A stretch of DNA of 19,169 nucleotides from Prevotellaceae bacterium (GTDB taxonomy: Bacteria > Bacteroidota > Bacteroidia > Bacteroidales > UBA932). Shown here one piece after another: positions 7,542-15,417 of the stretch (its first letter is position 1; every line of letters begins with the position of its first letter). The DNA is taken from contig JAIRKV010000079.1 of assembly GCA_031259935.1 (NCBI GenBank), forward strand, positions 1-19,169. The letters are read 5' to 3'. Both the position numbers and the translations under genes were made by a program. The notes beneath the pieces are model-generated. The model did not search any database. It was not told where the DNA came from and saw only the letters and a list, made by a program, of their open reading frames with translations.

Positions 7542-7916
7542 ATGATAAAATTAGGAATTAAAAAAATCGAATATCGGTCAGATAAAAACGATATGTGGAC
7601 TGAACTTAAAACCGTAACCCTTTCTTCTACACTTAAAGAAAAATTGACAGAAGAAGCAGCAGGCAAATACTCGACCGTTACAGTTGAAGCGGAAATACGT
7701 AACTCTTCAAAAAACAAAGACATCATTCTGCAATACCTTTCAAAATGGTATTTCCATTATCGAATTACAGACATGAACGGACGAAAATATCTGATTGGAA
7801 ATGATGAATATCATGCAATCTTCAATTATTCACGCAGTTTCGGCGATTTGAATATCAACGGATACGATATATCAATAGAATACAAAAGCCCTGAACAACT
7901 CACAGCAATTGAATAG
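7542..7916 (+). CDS. Hypothetical virion-region protein, 124 aa
   Basis: A 124-aa protein with alternating hydrophobic/polar stretches suggesting a beta-rich fold (YSTVTVEAEIRNSS, HYRITDMNGRKYLIG, NGYDISIEYK). There is no signal peptide or catalytic motif. It lies directly ahead of the capsid protease and capsid genes, the place where head decoration or head-tail connector proteins can occur. A structural role is plausible but not shown. Confidence 0.6.
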   Translation: MIKLGIKKIEYRSDKNDMWTELKTVTLSSTLKEKLTEEAAGKYSTVTVEAEIRNSSKNKDIILQYLSKWYFHYRITDMNGRKYLIGNDEYHAIFNYSRSFGDLNINGYDISIEYKSPEQLTAIE

Positions 7917-7969
7917 TCCTTTATTAATCACATATATATTACGAATATTGCATACAAAAAAGAACAGAT

Positions 7970-9172
7970 ATGCATTACTCATTTATAAAAGAACTGCTTC
8001 AATCCTCATGGCAAATCGACACAGTAACGCTGCAGCAATATGCTCCGATACTGCGCGGAATCCTTACGCTCGGCTTGCAGTTTGAACGTGAAAACCCGGA
8101 CAGCAGACATATACCTTACTGCATATCTGCAGAGACAAAAAATTCAGACGGCAAAAAACAGTCTGTTTTTATACAGCCGATAATCGGCATTATGATGAAA
8201 AACGACACAGAATCAGGCATAATCGGAACAAAAACGATGGCTAAAAACCTGCTGAATGCCGATAAAGATCCGAATATTATCGGGCATATACTATTTATAG
8301 AATCAGGCGGAGGACAGACAGACGCCGTTCCTGTACTGACAGATGCAATAAAAAAACTGACAAAGCCTGTTGTTGCTTTTGTCGATGGCTACATGTGTTC
8401 GGCAGCAATGTATGCAGGTTCTTATGCTCAAAAAATTATTGCATCGCGCGAAACCGACAGTGTAGGCTGCATCGGAACAATGATAGAACTTTCGGGATTT
8501 CCAAAATTCAACAAAGAAATTGATGGATACACTTACGTAAGAATTTATGCAGATGATGCAACAGAAAAAAATGACGAATACGAAACCGCGCTGACAGGAG
8601 ATTTCAAATTAATAAAAGAAAGAATACTGAACCCTGCAAACATGCGGTTTGTTGATGACATAAAAACAAACCGCCCAAATGTCAGACCGGAACACCTCAA
8701 AGGTAAAACTTTTAAAGCCGCAGAAGTAATCGGCATTCTAATCGACAGCATCGGCGATTTTCAAAGCGCTTTCAATGCTGTTATTGAATTAAGCAAATCA
8801 AAAACAAATAATTATAAAATTATGAAACAAACTAAATTACCCGCTTTGCTTGCAGTTCTTGCGCTCACCGAGCTTGCAATCGAAGACAGACAAACATCGC
8901 TCAACGAAGAACAACTCGAAGCGATTGACGCTGCTTTGACAGCAGGAACCAAAGCAGCAACGGAACTGACTGAAGCAAACCAAAATTTGCATAACACAAA
9001 CGAAACAATTTCAACGCTAAATGATACAATTAAAACATTGAATGAAGAAATTGAAACACTGAAAAAACAGCCCGGAGCCAATCCCGCACAGGCTGTAGAT
9101 GAACCAGACGGCGAACAAACCAATGTTTATTGCAGCGTTCGAAATGAATTAAAAGGAAAAAAAATAAATTAA
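7970..9172 (+). CDS. S49-family capsid protease with scaffold-like tail
   Basis: A 400-aa protein. Residues about 60-275 match the SppA/lambda-C S49 serine peptidase fold: the SGGG turn (IESGGGQTDAV) forms the oxyanion region, S144 in DGYMCSAAMYAGS is the expected nucleophile, and K200 (DATEKND), 56 residues later, is a reasonable partner for the Ser/Lys dyad. From residue 285 the chain changes to a scaffold-like region: KLPALLAVLALTEL, an acidic LNEEQLEAIDAAL segment, then a heptad coiled coil (LNDTIKTLNEEIETLKK). The major capsid gene follows 10 nt later. This fits a prohead maturation protease joined to its scaffold, as in lambda C/Nu3. An in-frame ATG at 8822 may make the scaffold alone. 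Confidence 0.85.
   Translation: MHYSFIKELLQSSWQIDTVTLQQYAPILRGILTLGLQFERENPDSRHIPYCISAETKNSDGKKQSVFIQPIIGIMMKNDTESGIIGTKTMAKNLLNADKDPNIIGHILFIESGGGQTDAVPVLTDAIKKLTKPVVAFVDGYMCSAAMYAGSYAQKIIASRETDSVGCIGTMIELSGFPKFNKEIDGYTYVRIYADDATEKNDEYETALTGDFKLIKERILNPANMRFVDDIKTNRPNVRPEHLKGKTFKAAEVIGILIDSIGDFQSAFNAVIELSKSKTNNYKIMKQTKLPALLAVLALTELAIEDRQTSLNEEQLEAIDAALTAGTKAATELTEANQNLHNTNETISTLNDTIKTLNEEIETLKKQPGANPAQAVDEPDGEQTNVYCSVRNELKGKKIN
8822..9172 (+). CDS. Possible internal-start scaffold protein (Nu3-like)
   Basis: ATG 8822 is codon 285 of the protease gene and is preceded by an A/T-rich leader (AATAATTATAAAATT) that looks like the leaders of other starts in this window. The 116-residue product, beginning MKQTKLPALLAVLAL, contains the whole coiled-coil tail and none of the protease. 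In lambda, Nu3 scaffold is made from an in-frame internal start in gene C, and the arrangement here is the same. The protein product is inferred. Confidence 0.45.
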   Translation: MKQTKLPALLAVLALTELAIEDRQTSLNEEQLEAIDAALTAGTKAATELTEANQNLHNTNETISTLNDTIKTLNEEIETLKKQPGANPAQAVDEPDGEQTNVYCSVRNELKGKKIN

Positions 9173-9182
9173 AACTTTAAAA

Positions 9183-10196
9183 ATGGCATTAACAATTAAT
9201 GACGCACTTATTGCAGCAGGGACTAAATACAAAAAAGAAATCCTTGCCGCTCCAGTTGTCGCATTCGACGAAGTAATTCCATATTTTACCATGCGCTCGG
9301 GAGTGCAGGGTAAAATTGTTGGAGGACTGCTCAGCGTTGATGCACAACTGCGCCCATATCGCACAGAAAAAGGAGCAGATGGAACATTTTCTATCACTCC
9401 TCACGAATGGGAAACTTTTCTCGGCGACCTAGTTAAAGAGTTCGACCCGAATGTAGTTCTCGGCTCTCTTTACACAGAACCAACAGCAACAAAGCCCGAT
9501 CAAATGGCTATCGCGCGCCGTATAGCGCTCGAAGTTGCACTAAAAGTAGGAGAAGCGCTTTATGATAATCTCTTTACTGCAATAAGAAATCCTACAGGAA
9601 ATGATTCGTCAAAACTCTTCAACGGATTTTCAACAATCTTTGCAAGCGCAATTACAGCAGGCAAAGCATCCGAAGCGATAGGAAATTATAAAGATTTCAC
9701 CGCAACTCCAATTACGCCCGATACAGCCGGCGATGTGCTCGATGAAATGTATCATTCAATAAACAGAGTATTGCGACGCGGTAAAAAGTTCTCTCTTTAC
9801 TGTCCACCGCGAATAATTGATGCTTATGAAAAATGGTACCAGATAAATTTTGGACACACGCCATGGAATGCAGGCTATCAACAAAAAGAACTGCACAGCT
9901 CGCGCGGAAAACTGCAGTTTGTAGAACTCGACAATATGGAAGATCAGGACTACATGTTTATAACAGTAAAAGAAAACATGAACATCGGATTTGACAATTC
10001 AAGCGATTATACGACAGTTGAAATTCGCCGTCCTGATAATCCGAAAACAGTTCAATTATTTATGAAATCTTTCTTCGGCGCAGGTTTTGAAACGATAATG
10101 CCGGAATATTTATGCGGCTTCAAATTCACAACAGAAGTAGAAGAAGATCCAGATAGTTCAACAGGATCAAATGGCTCAAATGCATCAAATGGATAA
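9183..10196 (+). CDS. Major capsid protein
   Basis: A 337-aa protein identified mainly by size, position right after the protease/scaffold, and composition. It begins ALTINDALIAAGTKYKKEI and has an HK97-like run of E-loop-type and spine-helix segments (DQMAIARRIALEVALKVGE at about 107-125), with a P-domain-like C-terminal half (YMFITVKENMNIGFDNSS). It has no scaffold-type N-terminal extension, which suits a separate scaffold. The C-terminus is a flexible Ser/Gly/Asn tail (SSTGSNGSNASNG). The fold assignment is inference; the capsid role is well supported by context. Confidence 0.75.
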   Translation: MALTINDALIAAGTKYKKEILAAPVVAFDEVIPYFTMRSGVQGKIVGGLLSVDAQLRPYRTEKGADGTFSITPHEWETFLGDLVKEFDPNVVLGSLYTEPTATKPDQMAIARRIALEVALKVGEALYDNLFTAIRNPTGNDSSKLFNGFSTIFASAITAGKASEAIGNYKDFTATPITPDTAGDVLDEMYHSINRVLRRGKKFSLYCPPRIIDAYEKWYQINFGHTPWNAGYQQKELHSSRGKLQFVELDNMEDQDYMFITVKENMNIGFDNSSDYTTVEIRRPDNPKTVQLFMKSFFGAGFETIMPEYLCGFKFTTEVEEDPDSSTGSNGSNASNG

Positions 10197-10216
10197 AATT
10201 AAACTTAATAAAGGAG

Positions 10217-10221
10217 ATAAA
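10217..10221 (+). promoter_or_regulatory. Strong Shine-Dalgarno-like RBS
   Basis: AAAGGAG sits about 9 nt before ATG 10226. Most starts here follow A-rich leaders without GGAG, so this one suggests high expression of the structural protein. Confidence 0.4.
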
Positions 10222-10225
10222 TATT

Positions 10226-10798
10226 ATGATTTTTGGTAACATACTCTGGCCTGAAGGTAAAGTAAATCCGTCGGGCATCAAATCAATAGCATACTATATC
10301 CCGAAATCGGATATACTGTCGTTTCCTACAATTAAAAACGAAGATGCTTCAACAATAGACGCAGCAGTAAATTATGATGGTGATTTCGTTTTGAAAACAG
10401 GTAAACACTTTTTCAGCATTTATTCAACACAGGGAAAAGGCGCTTACACTTCGGAAGCAACAGGCGAAAAAGACTGTAAACTGTTTACAAACAAAGTTAC
10501 ACTGTCTTATCCGGATATTACAGACGAAGGACGCAACATGATGAAAGCCTTTGTTAATGCTAATATTCTCTTAATTATTCCATTACCGCAAAACAGATTC
10601 GTAGTTCTCGGAAGCGAAGACTACGATGTTGACAGCGCAATAACAGGAACAACAGGAGATGCGCCAGGCTCGGCAAAAGGTTTGACAATCGAAGTATCGG
10701 CTCCGGACGTAACCCCGTTTCCACTCTACAAAGGTGAATTGCAACTTGAAGATGGAGTGCTTGACTGTTCGGATGGAACATTCACGGAAAATATATAA
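10226..10798 (+). CDS. Virion structural protein, tail-tube-like
   Basis: A 190-aa protein, likely beta-rich. The C-terminal third (SAKGLTIEVSAPDVTPFPLY) resembles the strand pattern of phage tail-tube and neck proteins, in which a G-x-T-hydrophobic strand is followed by P and an aromatic. An earlier segment has VVLGSEDYDVDSAITGTTGD. It follows the capsid gene after a Shine-Dalgarno-like AAAGGAGAT, unusual in this window and consistent with a highly expressed structural protein. A head-completion or other structural role is also possible. Confidence 0.55.
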   Translation: MIFGNILWPEGKVNPSGIKSIAYYIPKSDILSFPTIKNEDASTIDAAVNYDGDFVLKTGKHFFSIYSTQGKGAYTSEATGEKDCKLFTNKVTLSYPDITDEGRNMMKAFVNANILLIIPLPQNRFVVLGSEDYDVDSAITGTTGDAPGSAKGLTIEVSAPDVTPFPLYKGELQLEDGVLDCSDGTFTENI

Positions 10799-10804
10799 TC
10801 AAAT

Positions 10805-11527
10805 ATGTTTGATGATATAAAAAAATGGATTGAAAGCGATGCGCCTGACTATACGACAGGCGTAGCGCTTTTTTCTAAATATAACAGAAACAAAGCAATA
10901 TTGCAATGGCTTTCACGTGTAGGCGCAAAACGCGGCATGAGTAAACTTGTTTATGAATTGCAGAGAATAAACAAAACTGCAATAAAATATAAACATATTG
11001 CAATGCCAGTTATGACACAAAAAACAACTGCGCTAAAACATGAACGCATACAGATTGATGTTGAAGGTAAAATCAAACGTGAAGATTTACCTGTACAACT
11101 GCAAAAACTATATGATGAAAATGTCGAAAAATACAAAATAATGCGCGGCGCACATGCTACAATGATTGAAACAAAACACAAAAATCAACGCAAAAAATTA
11201 CGCACTCAAATTACACAATTTGATGATAAAATTTCAGCAAACTGGGGAAAAATTGATGCATGGGCGAAAACACAAATACTGCCTGACGACAACAGTAATG
11301 AAAATATCATTACAGACAAATTAACGCCGCAGCAGGTAAACGCTTTCAGAACTTATATATCGCGCTACATTGCAGAGCCGGATAAACTTGACGATAAGAA
11401 ACACAAAAAATTACAACAGCGAATAACAGCAATGATAAACGATAATCAATCATTTGATTACGAAACAATAGAAAAATTAAAATCACTTGGATTTAATACA
11501 GAATCAAATATTCCTGCGCAAGACTGA
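10805..11527 (+). CDS. Hypothetical late phage protein, 240 aa
   Basis: A 240-aa helical, basic protein without an assigned family. The N-terminal DDIKKWIESDAPDYTTGVAL and a repeated K/Q/R-rich mid-section (KNQRKKLRTQITQFDDKI) suggest coiled or helical-bundle packing. It starts 6 nt after the tail-tube-like gene and overlaps the next gene by about 40 nt, so it belongs to the virion operon. A structural or assembly role is likely, but the sequence does not show which. Confidence 0.65.
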   Translation: MFDDIKKWIESDAPDYTTGVALFSKYNRNKAILQWLSRVGAKRGMSKLVYELQRINKTAIKYKHIAMPVMTQKTTALKHERIQIDVEGKIKREDLPVQLQKLYDENVEKYKIMRGAHATMIETKHKNQRKKLRTQITQFDDKISANWGKIDAWAKTQILPDDNSNENIITDKLTPQQVNAFRTYISRYIAEPDKLDDKKHKKLQQRITAMINDNQSFDYETIEKLKSLGFNTESNIPAQD

Positions 11528-11924
11528 CGCATGGACAATACTCAATACTTTACTCAGTAAAGTAAACAGAGCAGATAAACTTACTATCTGCTCTTTTGCT
11601 ATGGCTGAAGCATTTGCACGTAAATTGCTCCGCGAACGGAACAAAATCGAACATCTCACAATACTGCTCGATTTTACAATAGCAAAACGACATAGACAAA
11701 ATCTTTTATTGCTCGAAAAAATTGCAGATGAAATATATCTGTGCAATACGCACGCAAAACTTGTATTGCTCGAAAGTGAATATTTTTCCGGTGTTGCAGC
11801 AATGAGCGCTAATGCTACAATGAATTTACGCTACGAATGTGGCTTTATATCAACAGATATAAAGCATGTTAATACAATAAAAACAGAACTTGAAGAAATG
11901 AAACGAAATGCAATCAAACATTAA
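11487..11924 (+). CDS. PLD-like (HKD-type) phage protein
   Basis: A 145-aa protein whose C-terminal half resembles a single phospholipase-D/HKD half-site. H89 and K91 (NTHAKLVLL) are followed at about 16-26 residues by SANATMNLRYECG with S107, N109, N113 and E117, the H-x-K and later Ser/Asn/Glu set expected in PLD-fold nucleases. One half-site would need dimerisation to act. It lies between virion genes and the packaging genes, so a DNA-processing role in packaging is possible. The start gives a 41-nt overlap with the gene before; no later in-frame ATG lies nearby, so the exact start is uncertain. The motif is clear but the family match is unverified. Confidence 0.6.
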   Translation: MDLIQNQIFLRKTDAWTILNTLLSKVNRADKLTICSFAMAEAFARKLLRERNKIEHLTILLDFTIAKRHRQNLLLLEKIADEIYLCNTHAKLVLLESEYFSGVAAMSANATMNLRYECGFISTDIKHVNTIKTELEEMKRNAIKH

Positions 11925-12180
11925 ACTTATAGAAGAATATGCATCCCTGTTTTTTACAATAGATGAAATATCCATGATACTTAATATAAACCCGCAGGAA
12001 TTGCGACGCGAAATAAAAGCAAACAAAACAGACGCTGCAAAAGCATATTACCGCGGAAAATTAAAAACGCAAATCGAACTGAGAAAGCAAACGCTTGAAT
12101 TTGCAAAAAAAGGTTCCCCGCAGGCTGAAACAGCAATGACTGATTTTCTAAAAAAACAAAACTTATCAGAAAACACATAA
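11908..12180 (+). CDS. Small HTH protein, small-terminase candidate A
   Basis: A 90-aa protein with an N-terminal helix-turn-helix (FTIDEISMILNINPQELRRE) and a helical, basic tail (KLKTQIELRKQTLEFAKKG). Small-terminase subunits of many phages begin with such an HTH and recognise phage DNA before cleavage. The gene overlaps the PLD-like gene by 17 nt and is followed directly by the next candidate. Either this or the following gene could be TerS. Confidence 0.5.
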   Translation: MQSNIKLIEEYASLFFTIDEISMILNINPQELRREIKANKTDAAKAYYRGKLKTQIELRKQTLEFAKKGSPQAETAMTDFLKKQNLSENT

Positions 12181-12181
12181 A

Positions 12182-12760
12182 ATGCCAAAAACGAAAAATA
12201 TTGTAGATAAAATGAACGAACTGCTGTTTGATCCAATTCAAGAATCGATAACAAAACACGAACAGCAAATGATTATAAGATACAGAGATGCTTATACAGT
12301 TTGGCTCGAAAATCCACTATTTTCAGATTTGGAAATACGTGACTATTTAATGTCTAATTATGACATCTCAAAATCACAGTCATATCGAGATATTATAAAT
12401 ATAAAGCTACTCCTCGGAAACGTCAGGGAAGCAGGAAAGGAATGGCACAGACACAGAGTAAATTATCTGCTCGAAAAAGCCGCAAAAATGGCGCTCGACG
12501 GACAAACAAAAGAAGCAACAGCAATATCAAAAGTTGCAATTGCACTCATAAAAAATAATAAGCTCGATATTGAAGAAGGCGAAGAAATTCCATACGACGA
12601 AATTGTTCCACCAGCCTTCGAACCAGTTTCAGATCCGCAAACAATCGGACTGAAACCAATCGAAAATCTGCAAGACAGAATAGCAAAACTAAAAGAAAAA
12701 TATACAGGTGAAATCGAAATAACAGACATTCAATACGAAAATATAAATGAAAGAGAATAA
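12182..12760 (+). CDS. Small-terminase candidate B
   Basis: A 192-aa protein directly before the large terminase, with which it overlaps by 14 nt. An N-terminal HTH-like segment (DLEIRDYLMSNYDISKSQSY) is followed by helical regions and an acidic C-terminal tail. The order and the overlap are those of TerS-TerL pairs. Motif-level evidence is weak because TerS proteins vary greatly. Confidence 0.5.
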   Translation: MPKTKNIVDKMNELLFDPIQESITKHEQQMIIRYRDAYTVWLENPLFSDLEIRDYLMSNYDISKSQSYRDIINIKLLLGNVREAGKEWHRHRVNYLLEKAAKMALDGQTKEATAISKVAIALIKNNKLDIEEGEEIPYDEIVPPAFEPVSDPQTIGLKPIENLQDRIAKLKEKYTGEIEITDIQYENINERE

Positions 12761-14360
12761 ACAACTGTACTTCAATAATGCACAAATGGAAGCAATGTTT
12801 ACAGGTGCCAATACAGAAGTAATTGTTGCCGGAAGACGTTTCGGAAAATCACACGGCATAATGGCGCCACGCATACTCCGAAATATTCACGCAATGCCGC
12901 GAAGCGCAGGCGCATTTGTCGCCGCTACCTTTCAACAAGCGCTTACGCGAACATTACCGGCAACATTTACCGCTTTGCGCGAAATGGGATGGATTAGAGA
13001 TGTACATTACATTGTCGGACACAGACCACCAAAAAAACTCGGATTTGCCGAACCGATTATAAAACCAATGCGATATGATTACGTGATAAGCTGGTATAAT
13101 GGAAGCATACAGCATATAATTTCACAGGATGTTGTCGGTTCGTCTAACTCGTTGACGCTTGATTACATCTTCATAGACGAAGCAAAATTTGTAAACCACG
13201 AAAAACTGAAAGATGAAACATTACCGGCAAACGGAGCAATTCGCAAATATTTCGGCAATTGTCCTTATCATCATGGTTTGCTCGTATTGTCTGATATGCC
13301 GACAACAAAAAAAGGATCATGGTTTTTTCGTTACCGAGAGCTCATGGACACTGAACTTATCGAAACTATTCAAAGTTTAATATGTGAAATATGGCAACTT
13401 AAACAAAAACCTAAAACACCATACTACAATAATTTAATCAATCAATATAAAAAAACACTTGCCGAATTTCGCTCAATAGCAACATATTATCGCGAATGGT
13501 CAAGCATAGAAAATATTCAAATAACAGGAGAAAAATACATACGACAAATGAAACGCGATTTGTCGCCACTCGTATTCCAAACATCCATCCTTTGCAAAAG
13601 AATTACACGCCTGCTTGATGGTTTTTATCCGTCACTGTCAGATGAATTACACACTTACACAGCATTTAATAATGAATACCTGCAAAGCCTCGATTATAAT
13701 TTTACCGAAACAGAACATCAAGACTGTCGACAGGATGGCGATATTGACCTGAACCAGCCTGTTTGCATCGCATTTGATTATAATGCAAACATTAACTGGT
13801 TAGTAGCAGCACAGCAGCAGGGAAATAAAATGAAAGTTCTAAAATCATTTTACGTTAAATACGAACGCAAACTGCGTGAACTTGTAGATGATTTTTGTAA
13901 TTACTATAAGTACCATCACACACATGAAGTTATATATTACTTCGATAATACAGCATTAGGCAGTAATTATGCCGTCAGCGATGAAGACTTTGCATCTGTC
14001 ATTTGCTCGCAATTCATTAAAAATAATTGGAATATAAAACGAATGCACACAGGCAACCCATTGAAACACAAAGAAAAATACGTTATGATAGACCAAGCGC
14101 TAAAAGGTCAAAAGTATTTATTCCCTCAATTTAACAAAAACAATAATGAAGCACTACTAATGGCAATGAGATATACAGAAGTAGTTGTTAACAGTAATGG
14201 CTTCTCAAAGAATAAAGCAGGAGAAAAACTTGCAGAAACAGAAGAAGATAAATTAGAATACAGAACCGATGCAACAGATGCTTTTGATACTTTATTTATA
14301 GGAATGAATATATTTCCTTACAAGTCGGCAAGCGCATTTATGGAAGCAATAATTAATTAA
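12747..14360 (+). CDS. Terminase large subunit (TerL)
   Basis: A 537-aa packaging motor. The ATPase part has Walker A GRRFGKS at 29-35 and Walker B YIFIDE at 140-145 with E145 as the likely catalytic residue. It is followed by a coupling-type motif near LVLSDMPTTKKGSWF. The C-terminal nuclease has the RNase H-like acids D344 in AFDYN, D400 in YYFDNTA, and D508/D511 in TDATDAFD. Both catalytic domains look intact. It forms a pair with the candidate small subunit upstream, and its stop is followed by a hairpin terminator. It cuts and translocates concatemeric phage DNA into proheads. Confidence in family is high. Confidence 0.92.
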   Translation: MKENKQLYFNNAQMEAMFTGANTEVIVAGRRFGKSHGIMAPRILRNIHAMPRSAGAFVAATFQQALTRTLPATFTALREMGWIRDVHYIVGHRPPKKLGFAEPIIKPMRYDYVISWYNGSIQHIISQDVVGSSNSLTLDYIFIDEAKFVNHEKLKDETLPANGAIRKYFGNCPYHHGLLVLSDMPTTKKGSWFFRYRELMDTELIETIQSLICEIWQLKQKPKTPYYNNLINQYKKTLAEFRSIATYYREWSSIENIQITGEKYIRQMKRDLSPLVFQTSILCKRITRLLDGFYPSLSDELHTYTAFNNEYLQSLDYNFTETEHQDCRQDGDIDLNQPVCIAFDYNANINWLVAAQQQGNKMKVLKSFYVKYERKLRELVDDFCNYYKYHHTHEVIYYFDNTALGSNYAVSDEDFASVICSQFIKNNWNIKRMHTGNPLKHKEKYVMIDQALKGQKYLFPQFNKNNNEALLMAMRYTEVVVNSNGFSKNKAGEKLAETEEDKLEYRTDATDAFDTLFIGMNIFPYKSASAFMEAIIN

Positions 14361-14382
14361 ATTTTATAATATTTTGGGCGTT

Positions 14383-14420
14383 ACTGTACTGCTTATATAT
14401 AAACAGTACAGTCGGGCTTT
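14383..14420 (+). terminator. Hairpin after terminase gene
   Basis: ACTGTACTG (14383-14391) pairs with CAGTACAGT (14404-14412) over a 12-nt AT loop. Only a short T-run follows (14417-14420), so termination may be partial. It closes the virion/packaging operon 22 nt after the stop. Confidence 0.6.
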
Positions 14421-14586
14421 TCACTATTACTCCTCACTTCGCTGCGGGGTAGCCGTTTCAATCCCTAACGCAAAGCTTCGCTATAGGAATTTGTTTTTGA
14501 ACGGAGCACGCTCCGTAATTCATAGGAATTTTAGTTTTTAACGGCGCAAGTTGAATTTAAACATTGCAAAACTCAAATTACATTTT

Positions 14587-14605
14587 TGCAAACGAAATGT
14601 TTGCA
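14587..14605. promoter_or_regulatory. Palindrome, possible operator
   Basis: TGCAAAC and GTTTGCA are perfect 7-bp arms around GAAAT. No T-tract follows, so a protein-binding site is more likely than a terminator. Confidence 0.35.
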
Positions 14606-14672
14606 TATATCGTAATTTATTTATATATGTAATTACAAAATTGAACAGGGCGGCGCTGGGTCTTCTGACAGA

Positions 14673-14696
14673 AAAAGGGGAATAAATTCCCCTTTT
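14673..14696. terminator. Perfect 11-bp hairpin, bidirectional terminator
   Basis: AAAAGGGGAAT and ATTCCCCTTTT pair across a 2-nt loop. A- and T-runs on both sides allow termination in either direction. It lies ahead of the 14809-14840 promoter and would insulate it from the virion operon. Confidence 0.65.
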
Positions 14697-14808
14697 GAAC
14701 CATTAATTTATTAATTATCTTATATATATGTGTGTTAAAAACGAAATAGATTTTTAATATTAATTAATAATACGCCTGTTGTTATTTAATATTGTTTAAC
14801 GGAAAATA

Positions 14809-14840
14809 TTTGCACGGTAAAATATATTGTACTAAATTTG
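14809..14840 (+). promoter_or_regulatory. Bacteroidota-type promoter, cassette array
   Basis: TTTG at 14809-14812 and TAAATTTG at 14833-14840 with a 20-nt spacer match the -33/-7 consensus well. The start would be near 14847, leaving a leader of about 184 nt before ATG 15031. It is the best promoter upstream of the accessory genes. Confidence 0.7.
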
Positions 14841-14846
14841 CATTGT

Positions 14847-15030
14847 CATTCTGATTATAAGTTATTTATCTAATTAGTTAATAACTTATGAAAAGGTGAT
14901 CAGTAAGGGACTAATACTGTGAATGACCCTTCGTTGATGTGTCAGTACAACGGATTGAGTGTCAAAGATGACTAATTTCGCAAATAGCGATGAATAAATA
15001 AAAATTATTAATCATTTAAACAGTAAAAAA
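14847..15030 (+). promoter_or_regulatory. Structured 5' leader RNA with tiny frames
   Basis: The predicted transcript has stems AAGGG/CCCTT (14905-14909 with 14927-14931), CGTTG/CAACG (14932-14936 with 14948-14952) and TCGC/GCGA (14978-14981 with 14987-14990). It also contains overlapping tiny frames: GTG/ATG within 14919-14974 giving MCQYNGLSVKDD, and MTNFANSDE ending at 14997. This could be a leader-peptide attenuator, a cis-acting RNA or a small RNA. I cannot name a known RNA family for it. Confidence 0.45.
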
Positions 15031-15417
15031 ATGAAATCAATAGAAAAAACATCTACTAAAATTGTAGATAATTCAATTAAACTTGAAAAAGAAAAAATCG
15101 AAGTTCTCAAATCAGAATTAGAAAAAAAACTGCAAGAACTGAACAAAAAGAAAAAACTTGCTGATAATAGAGAGATTTTTTTGAAAACTCAAAGCAGATT
15201 ACAAATTCTTAAAAAAGAACTTGAAGAACAGACGAACGAAAATGTCTTTGAAGCTCAAAACATGAAAATCGTTTTTAAAGCAAAAGAAAAAAGCGACTAT
15301 CGCGATGATGACATATTTGCTATCTCTAATGTAAATTTGATAATAAAATTTATCGAAACACTCAACGAGGAAATTTCGTTGAAAGTAAAAGAAATTGAAA
15401 ATCAATTAATAGCATAA
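15031..15417 (+). CDS. Coiled-coil accessory protein, 128 aa
   Basis: A 128-aa protein, mostly long charged coiled coil at residues about 10-75 (KLEKEKIEVLKSELEKKLQE), then a short globular segment with FKAKEKSDYRDDDIFAI and a final helix. No catalytic motif is seen. It is the first gene behind the 14809-14840 promoter, and it is closed by its own terminator in the repeat unit at 15415-15479. The function may be an assembly partner or a defence/anti-defence factor; this is unknown. Confidence 0.7.
   Translation: MKSIEKTSTKIVDNSIKLEKEKIEVLKSELEKKLQELNKKKKLADNREIFLKTQSRLQILKKELEEQTNENVFEAQNMKIVFKAKEKSDYRDDDIFAISNVNLIIKFIETLNEEISLKVKEIENQLIA

Larger units (their letters stand above)
14421..14846. 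other. Non-coding spacer with hairpins and direct repeat
   Basis: No gene is seen between the terminase and the leader RNA. It contains a direct repeat (ATAGGAATTT and GTTTTT-(G)AACGG, copies beginning near 14482 and 14522), a 7-bp ACGGAGC-AC-GCTCCGT hairpin near 14494-14510, and inverted repeats TGCAAAC/GTTTGCA (14587-14605) and GTAATT/AATTAC (14612-14636). The 14430-14560 part has the look of a genome-wide intergenic repeat, though copies elsewhere cannot be seen here. Confidence 0.5.

Noticed and set aside
14450..14545. CRISPR-like repeats (GTTTCAATCCC, ATAGGAATTT copies)
   Set aside because: Only two imperfect copies with a ~40-nt period, too short for repeat plus spacer, and no cas gene nearby.
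14847..15030. DGR or retron RNA
   Set aside because: No reverse transcriptase, template/variable repeat pair or retron-type effector is in the window.
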